Source of the DNA: Marinobacter sediminicola
Lineage (GTDB): Bacteria; Pseudomonadota; Gammaproteobacteria; Pseudomonadales; Oleiphilaceae
Direction of reading: 5' to 3'
NCBI RefSeq assembly: GCF_031157525.1
Contig: NZ_JAVIXR010000004.1
Span: 186,001 to 250,000, forward strand
DNA: 64,000 nucleotides
Shown here one piece after another: positions 23,975 to 33,901 of the stretch. Position 1 is the first letter of the stretch; every line of letters starts with the position of its first letter. The notes beneath the pieces were generated by a model that saw only the letters and a list, made by a program, of their open reading frames with translations, was not told the origin of the DNA and made no database searches. The translations under genes and the position numbers were made by a program.

Positions 23975-24988
23975 ATGGCGTCAGAACGCCCCGGAAGAAA
24001 AGCGAAACCGGCCGCAGATACGGCTATCAATGACGAGCCAGAGCGGATTCAAAAATTGTTGGCCCGTGCTGGAGTAGGCTCACGTCGGGAAATAGAAGGC
24101 TGGATGGAATCCGGACGTCTTATCGTGAATGGTGAGCCTGCAGTGCCCGGCCAGAAAGCCACGGTAAGCGATACGTTTGAATTGGATGGAAAACGACTGG
24201 ACGTCGCGGCAGCCGCTGTTACGGTGCGTCGGGTTCTTATCTATAACAAGCCAGAAGGCGAAGTCACTACCCGTAAGGATCCCGAGGGCCGGCCAACGGT
24301 CTTCGATCGTCTGCCAAGGCTGAAGGATAACCGTTGGATATCCATCGGCCGATTGGATATTAACACTACGGGTCTCGTACTGTTCACCACCGATGGTGAG
24401 TTGGCCAATCGCCTTATGCACCCCTCCAGCCAGATTGACCGGGAATACGCCGTCCGGGTGTTCGGTGAGGTGGATGACGCCATGATAGCTCGCTTGATGG
24501 CGGGCGTTTTGCTCGAAGATGGTATGGCAAAGTTCAGCGATATCACTCAGGCCGGTGGAAGCGGCATAAACCGCTGGTTCCACGTTACGCTTCTTGAAGG
24601 TCGCAACCGTGAGGTTCGTCGTTTATGGGAGTCTCAGGGTGTACGGGTAAGCCGGCTTAAGCGGGTGCGCTATGGCCCTGTCTTCTTGCCAAGCCGGCTG
24701 ACGCTTGGGAAGTGGGAGGAGTTGGACCAGAAAGCGGTCGATAGCCTGAGCAAAAAAGTTGGGCTTGCCTCTGTGGATATACCTCAGAAAACCCCGGACG
24801 AGCAGGCCGCACATGAGCGGCAGAGACGAAAAAGCCCTGGAAGCGGAGGCAAGAAGCCTGGAGCCAGGCGCTGGGATGTCAGTGACACCAAGCCCGCCCG
24901 TAGTGGTGGTTCTGATAAGGCCCGTGGCGGTGCCGGAAAGCCACAAAGAGGAACGGGCAGACCCCGGAAATCCCATTCCGACAAGTAA
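23975..24988 (+). CDS. rluB: 23S rRNA pseudouridine synthase RluB
   Basis: Makes pseudouridine in helix 90 of 23S rRNA (position 2605 in E. coli). An S4 RNA-binding domain (about 20-80; RIQKLLARAGVGSRR) precedes the RsuA/RluB catalytic domain, with catalytic Asp in GRLDINTTGL. A basic, Gly/Lys/Arg-rich tail (about 275-337) is typical of RluB. Neighbourhood trpS-scpA-scpB-rluB is common in gammaproteobacteria. Confidence 0.93.
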   Translation: MASERPGRKAKPAADTAINDEPERIQKLLARAGVGSRREIEGWMESGRLIVNGEPAVPGQKATVSDTFELDGKRLDVAAAAVTVRRVLIYNKPEGEVTTRKDPEGRPTVFDRLPRLKDNRWISIGRLDINTTGLVLFTTDGELANRLMHPSSQIDREYAVRVFGEVDDAMIARLMAGVLLEDGMAKFSDITQAGGSGINRWFHVTLLEGRNREVRRLWESQGVRVSRLKRVRYGPVFLPSRLTLGKWEELDQKAVDSLSKKVGLASVDIPQKTPDEQAAHERQRRKSPGSGGKKPGARRWDVSDTKPARSGGSDKARGGAGKPQRGTGRPRKSHSDK

Positions 24989-25000
24989 TATCTGAAATGC

Positions 25001-25030
25001 ATAGCCTGGGTGCCGCAGGCCCCAGGCTAT
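25001..25030. terminator. Hairpin between convergent rluB and the GGDEF gene
   Basis: Perfect ten-base arms ATAGCCTGGG (25001-25010) and CCCAGGCTAT (25021-25030), with an inner GCC/GGC stem. There is no T tract on either side. It lies immediately after the second stop of the interrupted GGDEF frame, consistent with that being the ancestral gene end. Confidence 0.5.
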
Positions 25031-25111
25031 TCATCCAATGCTTGCAAATACTCTAGTGCAGTTCCGGCCTTGAGCCTTCGCCCTGTAAAGAGCCTCATCG
25101 GCGCGGGCTAT
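25031..25111 (-). pseudogene. Orphaned C-terminal tail of the GGDEF gene
   Basis: Continuing in the same frame past the amber stop at 25112-25114, the minus strand encodes IARADEALYRAKAQGRN and nine more residues before TGA at 25031-25033. This is the conserved last helix of GGDEF domains. It has no start codon of its own. One base change (for example TTG to TAG) would explain the break. If the amber is read through, this is the real C-terminus. Confidence 0.8.
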
Positions 25112-25957
25112 CTATTGGCTCGGGCTTTCTTCACAAAGGTGCCTTGCTAGGCCGCAGCTGATGGTTACAGATAGCTCTGTACCGCCACAATCTATCTTGA
25201 TATCGCCAACCGCATTTCTTACGCGGTCAGCAACGTCTCGCGCTTCCCGCTCACCGGTGTGTGGTAGCAAAATCGCGAACTCTTCACCACCAAACCGGTA
25301 CACGCTGTCTGAGTTTCTGATCGCGTTTTCAATTGCTTCTGCGGTCAGTTTCAACAGGTGATCACCTACTACGTGGCCGTGTTGGTCGTTTACAGTTTTG
25401 AAATGGTCCAGATCACAAAGGATCAGCGTGTATTCCTCTCCGTGCCTGTCTGACAACGAGCTTGCTCGCTGAAGGTGTTCATCAAGCGCACGCTTGTTGG
25501 GGATTGATGTGAGCGCATCCGTTAGAGCTGCTTGTTCAATTGCAATATATTGGCAGGTATTGCGCAGCGGAAAGATAGCGGCGCTGATGACCATCTCGAT
25601 GGCTTGGAGCTCATCATCCGTAAACCTCTTTCGGCGGTTTAGCGTGAGCGTACCGTAAAAGAACCCTTCCAGGTTAAGGCGGTATTCACATTGGTGGGGG
25701 CCGCCCATGCCGGTAGCAAACACGAAGTCACGGTGTGCGATTGTATGGCGGTAGCTCAGCGCATCGAAGGGGATAGCATTGCCAATTTCTTCCGCCAGAA
25801 TTCCCAGCTGAGTTTCCAGCGAGAGCGTAGTGGATAGCCGGCGCGTCAGCCGTGTGAGTGGGTCGGGGCTGTTTGACCATCGCTGAAACGCCTGCCTGAT
25901 TGCAGACAGATTTATTGGCTGTTTGGTGGTTCGTTGTATCGACGGTGTGTTTTTCAC
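25112..25957 (-). CDS. GAF-like/GGDEF protein (diguanylate cyclase) cut by an amber codon
   Basis: Cytoplasmic c-di-GMP synthase-like protein, 281 residues as read. GTG start (AAGTGAAAAAC context) with a weak Shine-Dalgarno. Residues about 35-140 look like a GAF-type sensory fold. The GGDEF domain starts near 150 with CDLDHFKTVND, has an RNSD product-inhibition site (214-217) and an intact GGEEF active loop (223-227). The frame ends at TAG 25112-25114, just before the final ARADEALYRAK helix, which is still encoded in frame downstream. Probably a recent nonsense allele; activity without the helix is doubtful. Confidence 0.85.
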   Translation of the reverse strand: MKNTPSIQRTTKQPINLSAIRQAFQRWSNSPDPLTRLTRRLSTTLSLETQLGILAEEIGNAIPFDALSYRHTIAHRDFVFATGMGGPHQCEYRLNLEGFFYGTLTLNRRKRFTDDELQAIEMVISAAIFPLRNTCQYIAIEQAALTDALTSIPNKRALDEHLQRASSLSDRHGEEYTLILCDLDHFKTVNDQHGHVVGDHLLKLTAEAIENAIRNSDSVYRFGGEEFAILLPHTGEREARDVADRVRNAVGDIKIDCGGTELSVTISCGLARHLCEESPSQ

Positions 25958-26128
25958 TTGGGCTCACTCACTGGCAAAGTGTATCAATGCTTCAGGAAGC
26001 TCTAAGCACCGATCGTGCCATGATCTTTAAATTGTTTATAAGCAGTTATTTAGGCGATGAACTTAAAGCGGTTTGGTGACGGAATCTGTGAAGGTCGAGC
26101 TAAGCGTCAAAAATACGACAAGCCTGTT

Positions 26129-26144
26129 CCTGCACAAGTGCAGG
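26129..26144. promoter_or_regulatory. Perfect palindrome upstream of the GntR gene
   Basis: CCTGCAC-AA-GTGCAGG is a perfect inverted repeat with 7-base arms, 102 bases before the GntR start. A direct repeat GCCTGTTC (26122-26129 and 26157-26164) surrounds it. It could be an operator, possibly for the adjacent regulator. No motif match was computed. Confidence 0.35.
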
Positions 26145-26246
26145 CCGAAATAAAATGCCTGTTCAGGAGGGGTGGGGATGTAGAATCCCTGTGGTAAACT
26201 CACGGTCTTGTATTCGCCCCATTTTCAGAAGTGAGCACCATTTCGT

Positions 26247-26933
26247 ATGACGTTTCAGGCTCCAGAAAGTCTTTCCGAACAGATCGCCCAGCATTTGGGG
26301 CAGCGGATTGTTACACGGGATCTGAAGCCTGGTAGCCGCATTCAGGAACTCAAGGTTGCCAGCGATCTTAGCGTCAGCCGGGGGTCCGTGCGCGAAGCCT
26401 TGTTAATTCTTGAGCGGAGGCACCTGGTTGAGATATTTCCCCGCCGGGGCGCAGTGGTTTCCAGCCTGACGGTGGCCAGCGTCAACAATCTTTATGATAT
26501 TTACATCGACCTGCTCTGCATGCTCGGGCGAAAACTCGTTGAGCGTTGGGCCGGTAATAAAGAGCTGGGCGGAATTCTTGGGCGGGTTCGTGAGGTTGAA
26601 GCAATAGCGCAAGCTGTGAACTCGACTGGGCCGGATGCTGCCGAGAAAGTGATCGAGGCGGGCTTTGAGGTTCTGCTTTATGCCTATCGACTGGTGGAAA
26701 ATCCGTTTCTGGAGGAAACGCTCGAAAACTTCCGGCCTGCCATCAGTCGTACCTATTTTGTTGCGCTTGAGAACTTCCGGGGCGGCATAGGCCAAACCGC
26801 CGCCTTTTTTCAGCAGCTTGCAGAAGCTGCGCTGATTGGTGACGCAGCTCGTTTAGAATCTGCAATACAGGCATTTGGTGAGCATCAGCGCCAACAGGTC
26901 CTGAGTATTCTCATGGAGGAGGAGAGCGCGTGA
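26247..26933 (+). CDS. GntR/FadR-family transcriptional regulator
   Basis: 228 residues. The N-terminal winged helix (about 8-75) has the GntR pattern: LKPGSRIQELKVASDLSVSR, then VREALLILERRHLVE and FPRRGAVV. The C-terminal all-helical FCD-like domain (about 85-225) would bind an effector; the metal-binding His pattern of many FCD proteins is not obvious. Its stop is 1 base before smc, so the two are likely co-transcribed. Target genes and ligand are unknown. Confidence 0.88.
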   Translation: MTFQAPESLSEQIAQHLGQRIVTRDLKPGSRIQELKVASDLSVSRGSVREALLILERRHLVEIFPRRGAVVSSLTVASVNNLYDIYIDLLCMLGRKLVERWAGNKELGGILGRVREVEAIAQAVNSTGPDAAEKVIEAGFEVLLYAYRLVENPFLEETLENFRPAISRTYFVALENFRGGIGQTAAFFQQLAEAALIGDAARLESAIQAFGEHQRQQVLSILMEEESA

Positions 26934-26934
26934 C

Positions 26935-29900
26935 ATGCGCCTGAAGTCCATCAAGCTTGCCGGGTTCAAATCATTCGTTGATCCCACTACCGTGCCTTTT
27001 CCTACCAACCTGACTGCGGTAGTCGGGCCTAACGGTTGTGGTAAATCCAATATTATTGACGCCGTTCGCTGGGTAATGGGGGAGAGTTCCGCCAAGTACC
27101 TGCGAGGCGAATCCATGACTGATGTTATCTTTAATGGTTCCAGTTCCCGCAAGCCGGTTGGTCAGGCGTCCATTGAACTGGTGTTTGATAACAGTGATGG
27201 GTCGGCTCCCGGTGAGTTCGTGCGTTTTAACGAGATATCCGTTCGGCGCAGGGTGTCCCGGGAAGGCCAGTCGGAGTATTTCCTGAACGGCACGAAATGT
27301 CGACGCCGCGATATTACTGATCTGTTCCTCGGTACCGGCCTCGGCCCTCGAAGCTATGCCATCATTGAGCAAGGCATGATTTCACGGTTGATTGAAGCCA
27401 AACCTGAAGAGCTGCGAGTCTATATCGAAGAAGCTGCAGGCATTTCCAAATACAAGGAACGGCGCCGCGAAACCGAAAACAGGATGCGGCGCACCCAGGA
27501 AAACCTTGAGCGCCTGACAGATCTTCGTGAAGAGCTGGGTCGCCAGTTACAGCACCTTGAGCGGCAAGCTGCTGCTGCAGAAAAATACAAAGCCTACAAG
27601 CAGGAGGAACGCCAGAAAAAAGCCGAACTCACGGTTCTGCGCTGGCAAGCCCTCGATAATGATCTTCAATCCTGGCGTGGCAAAATCCGCGACACAGAGC
27701 TAGAGCTTGAAAAGCAGCTTACTGAACGCATCAGCCTTGAAACGTCCCTTGAATCCCTTCGCGACAGCCACCACGAGCGAACAGAGCACTTTAATCGTGC
27801 TCAGGCCCGCTATTACGAGGCCGGCGCAGATATTGCCCGCATTGAGCAGAGTCTTGAGCATCAACGGGAGCGCAGTCGGCAAACCGCGGTGGAATTGGAT
27901 CAAGCCATGGCCAACCAGCGCGAGCTCACTCGCGAGCTTGCCCAGGACGAAGACAAGCTGTCTGCTATCCGTGAAGAGCTGGAGATGATTGAGCCAGAGC
28001 AGGAAGCTCTTGCTATTCGTTCTGAAGAATCCGGAGAAAAGCTTCAGCTGGCGGAAGACGCCATGAGTGAGTGGCAGCAACGCTGGGAGGAATTCAGTTC
28101 ACGGTCGGCTGATGCTCGTCGTGAGGCAGAGCTTGCCCAGTCACGCATCAAGTCTCTTGAGGAGGCCATAGATCAGCTTCTTGCCCGTCAGCGCAAACTT
28201 CAGGAAGAGCAGGCGCAACTGGATGACCAGATTGATCGAGATGAGCTACAGGATTTCCAGGAACGGCAGGAAACGCTTTCGCTGCAGCGCGAGGAAATGG
28301 CTGAGCGCATTGAAGCGGAGCAGGATGAGTTGCAGCATGCCCGACAAAATCAACGGGATACTGAAAAAAGCCTGACAGACGTACGGCAACGGGTGCAGAG
28401 TTTACAGGCTGCACTGGAATCCCAGCAGTCGCTTCTGGATGAGCAAATGGGTGGTCAGAATGACACGCTGCAAGCGTGGCTCTCAGAACACCGGCTTGGT
28501 GACCTGCCACGGGTTGCCGCCAAGCTGCAAATACAAGATGGCTGGGAATTTGCTGTAGAGCAGGCGATTGGTCGCCTAAGCCAGGGGCTCTTGTTGCCAG
28601 AAATTGAACACATTTCAATGGCTTTACAGAGCGCGCCAAAAGGTCTTGCTGTGATGGAGGTGGGTGCTGGCGACAAGGCATCTGCTCAAGGCCTTGCAGC
28701 AAAAGCGACCGGTGTCGCTGCGGTAACAGCCATGTTGGCAGGCATCGACGTTGCCGACACCCTTGAGGAGGCGTTGTCGCAGAGGTCGGCGCTGGCAGAA
28801 GGGCGCAGCATCTTTACCCCCGAAGGTGTTTGGGTGGCGAAGGATTGGGTGTTGATGCCTGATTCGGATGTCAGCCAGATCGGCGTTATCGAGCGGCAGA
28901 AGAAAGTGGATGAGCTGGCGGAGCAACTGGCACAAGCCGAGCATTCTCAGGAAGAGGTGGTCGCTCGTTATGAAGCACTGCAGGCGCAAACAGAAAGAGC
29001 AGAAGCTGCACGGGATGAGGCGCAGGCCCAGCTAAGTGAAACTGATCGTGAACTCAGCCAGGTCGTGTCCAGGATCAGTGGTCTTCGTGCGCGGGCAGAG
29101 CAGATTGATGCGCGGCTTGCACGGATTCATGAAGATGCTTCGGATGTGGCGCTGAACCTCGAGGGTCAGCAGGAAAGCCTGGGCATCGCCCGTGAAGAAT
29201 GGCAGCAGGCGTTGGTGCAGGCTGAAGACGGTGACGATGAAAAAGAGCGCCTCCTGGAGCAGCGCGACGTACTTAGAGAAAAGCTTGATGGCCTGCGCCA
29301 GGAAGCACGTCATGATCGGGATCACGCCCACCAGCTGCAATTACAACTGCAAACTCTGAGTAGTCAACGAGATGGCCTGAGTCAGACTATAGATCGTATG
29401 CAGTTACAGAAAGAACGGTTGGAAGAACGGCTTGAAATGCTCAGAGAATCGAGAGAGAGCGCGGAAGAACCCGTGGAAGATCTGCAAATGCAGCTCGAAG
29501 GGCTGCTGGATCGACGTCTTGCCGAAGAAGAAAAACTTGGCGTGGCCCGAGACGCGTTGGAAGAAATTGATCGCGAGGTGCGTGAGAAGGAGCAGGGTAG
29601 AAGTGGCACCGATCACCGGGTGCAGGATGTTCGTACCAAGCTGGAAAAGCTGAAAATGGAATCTCAGGCTCTTGAGATCCGAGCGGGGAATCACATTGAG
29701 CAACTTGAAGAGCTGAATGTGAAGTTGCAGGAAATACTACCGCAACTGCCGGAAGGTGCCACTCAGCACGAGTGGGCAGAAGAGCTGGAAAAAATTGGTA
29801 ATCGTATTCAGCGCCTTGGAGCCATTAACCTTGCTGCGATTGACGAGTATCAGGTGCAGAGCGAGCGCAAGACCTATCTCGACAGCCAGCATGAAGATCT

Positions 29901-30429
29901 GACCGAAGCGCTGGATATTCTCGACACTGCCATTCGCAAGATCGATCGGGAGACGCGCCAGCGCTTCAAGGAAACGTTTGACCAGGTAAATGCCGGCCTT
30001 CAGGCCCTGTTCCCGAAGGTGTTTGGTGGCGGCAACGCATATCTGGAACTGACTGGTGAGGACCTTCTGGAAACGGGTGTGGCTATCATGGCGCGCCCAC
30101 CGGGTAAGAAAAACAGCACCATCCACCTGCTTTCAGGCGGTGAAAAGGCCTTAACGGCCATTGCGTTGGTATTTTCGATTTTTCAGCTCAATCCGGCGCC
30201 TTTCTGCATGCTGGACGAAGTTGACGCCCCCCTGGACGATGCAAACGTTGGACGTTATGCAAATCTGGTCAAGGAAATGTCAAAACAGGTACAATTTATA
30301 TACATAACCCACAACAAAATTGCTATGGAAATGGCGGACCAGCTGATGGGGGTTACCATGCACGAACCTGGCTGCTCGCGCTTGGTTACTGTGGATGTGG
30401 AAGAAGCGGCCGCTCTGGCTGAAGCCTGA
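26935..30429 (+). CDS. smc: Chromosome segregation ATPase Smc
   Basis: SMC condensin, 1164 residues. The N-terminal head has Walker A GPNGCGKS (31-38). Long coiled coils flank a hinge at about residues 500-660 (AVEQAIGRLSQGLLL region). The C-terminal head has the signature LLSGGEKAL and Walker B FCMLDEVDAPLDD. With ScpA and ScpB (22551-23935) it forms the Smc-ScpAB complex. The gene begins 1 base after the GntR stop; zipA follows after 146 bases. Confidence 0.97.
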   Translation: MRLKSIKLAGFKSFVDPTTVPFPTNLTAVVGPNGCGKSNIIDAVRWVMGESSAKYLRGESMTDVIFNGSSSRKPVGQASIELVFDNSDGSAPGEFVRFNEISVRRRVSREGQSEYFLNGTKCRRRDITDLFLGTGLGPRSYAIIEQGMISRLIEAKPEELRVYIEEAAGISKYKERRRETENRMRRTQENLERLTDLREELGRQLQHLERQAAAAEKYKAYKQEERQKKAELTVLRWQALDNDLQSWRGKIRDTELELEKQLTERISLETSLESLRDSHHERTEHFNRAQARYYEAGADIARIEQSLEHQRERSRQTAVELDQAMANQRELTRELAQDEDKLSAIREELEMIEPEQEALAIRSEESGEKLQLAEDAMSEWQQRWEEFSSRSADARREAELAQSRIKSLEEAIDQLLARQRKLQEEQAQLDDQIDRDELQDFQERQETLSLQREEMAERIEAEQDELQHARQNQRDTEKSLTDVRQRVQSLQAALESQQSLLDEQMGGQNDTLQAWLSEHRLGDLPRVAAKLQIQDGWEFAVEQAIGRLSQGLLLPEIEHISMALQSAPKGLAVMEVGAGDKASAQGLAAKATGVAAVTAMLAGIDVADTLEEALSQRSALAEGRSIFTPEGVWVAKDWVLMPDSDVSQIGVIERQKKVDELAEQLAQAEHSQEEVVARYEALQAQTERAEAARDEAQAQLSETDRELSQVVSRISGLRARAEQIDARLARIHEDASDVALNLEGQQESLGIAREEWQQALVQAEDGDDEKERLLEQRDVLREKLDGLRQEARHDRDHAHQLQLQLQTLSSQRDGLSQTIDRMQLQKERLEERLEMLRESRESAEEPVEDLQMQLEGLLDRRLAEEEKLGVARDALEEIDREVREKEQGRSGTDHRVQDVRTKLEKLKMESQALEIRAGNHIEQLEELNVKLQEILPQLPEGATQHEWAEELEKIGNRIQRLGAINLAAIDEYQVQSERKTYLDSQHEDLTEALDILDTAIRKIDRETRQRFKETFDQVNAGLQALFPKVFGGGNAYLELTGEDLLETGVAIMARPPGKKNSTIHLLSGGEKALTAIALVFSIFQLNPAPFCMLDEVDAPLDDANVGRYANLVKEMSKQVQFIYITHNKIAMEMADQLMGVTMHEPGCSRLVTVDVEEAAALAEA

Positions 30430-30575
30430 AATATCGCTGACCAGAAAACCGCAAAAATGACAAAAAGGCCATGTGATGCGGCTTTGCGTTGTATTCATTA
30501 CGGGCTTTTTTTAGAGTATCAGCCGGAGCCCTTTATTCGCTTCCGGATCTGATCTGCAAACAGGACAGCAGCACT

Positions 30576-31601
30576 ATGTCACTTAGGGAATGGTTAATTG
30601 CCATCGGCACCTTGGTTATCCTTGCCATTGTTATCGACGGATTGAGGCGCATGCGACGCGCCCGCAAAGAATCTATTGCGATTTCATCCGGTATGGGTGT
30701 TGATGACTTGAAAGAGTCTCCGCTGGATGACTACCATAATCCTGAGCTCCCGAACGGTGGGGCGAGGGCGATTTCAAAAGATACACTCGAAGAGCGTGGT
30801 TACGTGCGGCGTGAAAAGCCCTCGCGTTTTCAGGCTAAGCCACAGAAGCCAACACGACCTGTTCAAGAAACACTTGGGGAAAACACGTTTGCATCCGATG
30901 ACACGTCATGGGGGCATGAACCGCCCGAAGATAATGTCGATGACTGGGAGCTGGAAAACACGGATGCAAATCCTGAAGAGGACGAATGGTCGTCTGCTGA
31001 ACCGGATGATTTGACCGCTGATACCGGTTGGGGGGCATCAGAGGAAGAACTGCCTGTTTCCGAGCCTGCTGAAAGCCCTGCTATTGATGTCGAAGAAGAT
31101 ACCGCTCGTCGAGAGCCGCAGAGAAGCTCTGGCGCAGACCAACCTTTGGCGGGAGCCAATCGCCCGGAAGCCCGTGAGGTTATCGTTATAAACGTGCTTG
31201 CTCGCCAGGGGGAAGAGTTCAGCGGAACCGCTTTGCAGAAACTGTTTGAGGCATGTGGCCTGGCTCACGGTGATATGGAAATTTACCATCGCCATGAGGC
31301 AGAGAATACCACCAGCCCTGTACAATTCAGTGTTGCAAATGCCGTAGAGCCAGGCACGTTCAAGCCGAATGATGCGGCTGCTATGACAACACCTGGCATC
31401 AGCTTTTTTATGAGTATGCCAGGGCCAACAAATGCACTCCAGGCCTTTGATTTTATGCACGAAACGGCCCAGTGTGTGGTCCGAAATCTGGGTGGCGAAC
31501 TCAAAGATGAACGGCGCAGCGTGATGACAGCCCAAACCGTAGAGCATTGTCGGCAGCGCATCCGTGAGTTTGAGCGCAAGCAGCAAACGCCACGCCACTG
31601 A
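30576..31601 (+). CDS. zipA: Cell division protein ZipA
   Basis: Anchors FtsZ to the inner membrane. ATG 30576 is chosen because the N-terminal membrane anchor of ZipA (REWLIAIGTLVILAIVIDGL, residues 4-23) then starts the protein; the open frame runs further upstream without homologous sequence. A basic patch (RRMRRARK) follows, then an acidic, charged linker to about residue 200, and the FtsZ-binding domain (about 204-341, VIVINVLARQG to the C-terminus). 341 residues. The smc-zipA-ligA order is a known gammaproteobacterial arrangement. Confidence 0.93.
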   Translation: MSLREWLIAIGTLVILAIVIDGLRRMRRARKESIAISSGMGVDDLKESPLDDYHNPELPNGGARAISKDTLEERGYVRREKPSRFQAKPQKPTRPVQETLGENTFASDDTSWGHEPPEDNVDDWELENTDANPEEDEWSSAEPDDLTADTGWGASEEELPVSEPAESPAIDVEEDTARREPQRSSGADQPLAGANRPEAREVIVINVLARQGEEFSGTALQKLFEACGLAHGDMEIYHRHEAENTTSPVQFSVANAVEPGTFKPNDAAAMTTPGISFFMSMPGPTNALQAFDFMHETAQCVVRNLGGELKDERRSVMTAQTVEHCRQRIREFERKQQTPRH

Positions 31602-31630
31602 GCCGGTCTGGGACAGAACGAGAAATAACA

Positions 31631-31659
31631 ATGCCCGGGTTTGTCCGGGCATTTTTTTG
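31631..31659 (+). terminator. Terminator between zipA and ligA
   Basis: ATGCCCGG (31631-31638) pairs with CCGGGCAT (31645-31652), followed by a run of T's. It lies 30 bases after zipA and 20 before ligA, so ligA may rely on readthrough or its own promoter. Confidence 0.85.
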
Positions 31660-31676
31660 ACAGCCAAGAGCACTAA

Positions 31677-33710
<2,034 letters not shown>

Positions 33711-33901
33711 GCACTGGATTCACAATTGGCGGGCAACTGTCCCGGCGAAGTTCGGCTGGCCGGTGAATCTGAGAACTCGCGCAGATACCCGGTTTCCGAA
33801 ACTGGCTAACATGGAGGCACTCTGTAACTGTGTGTAAATCGGTGGTTTCCGCCAGGATTCACGCACTGCTATAACAACAACGTTCTGAAACGGATTTTTC
33901 C

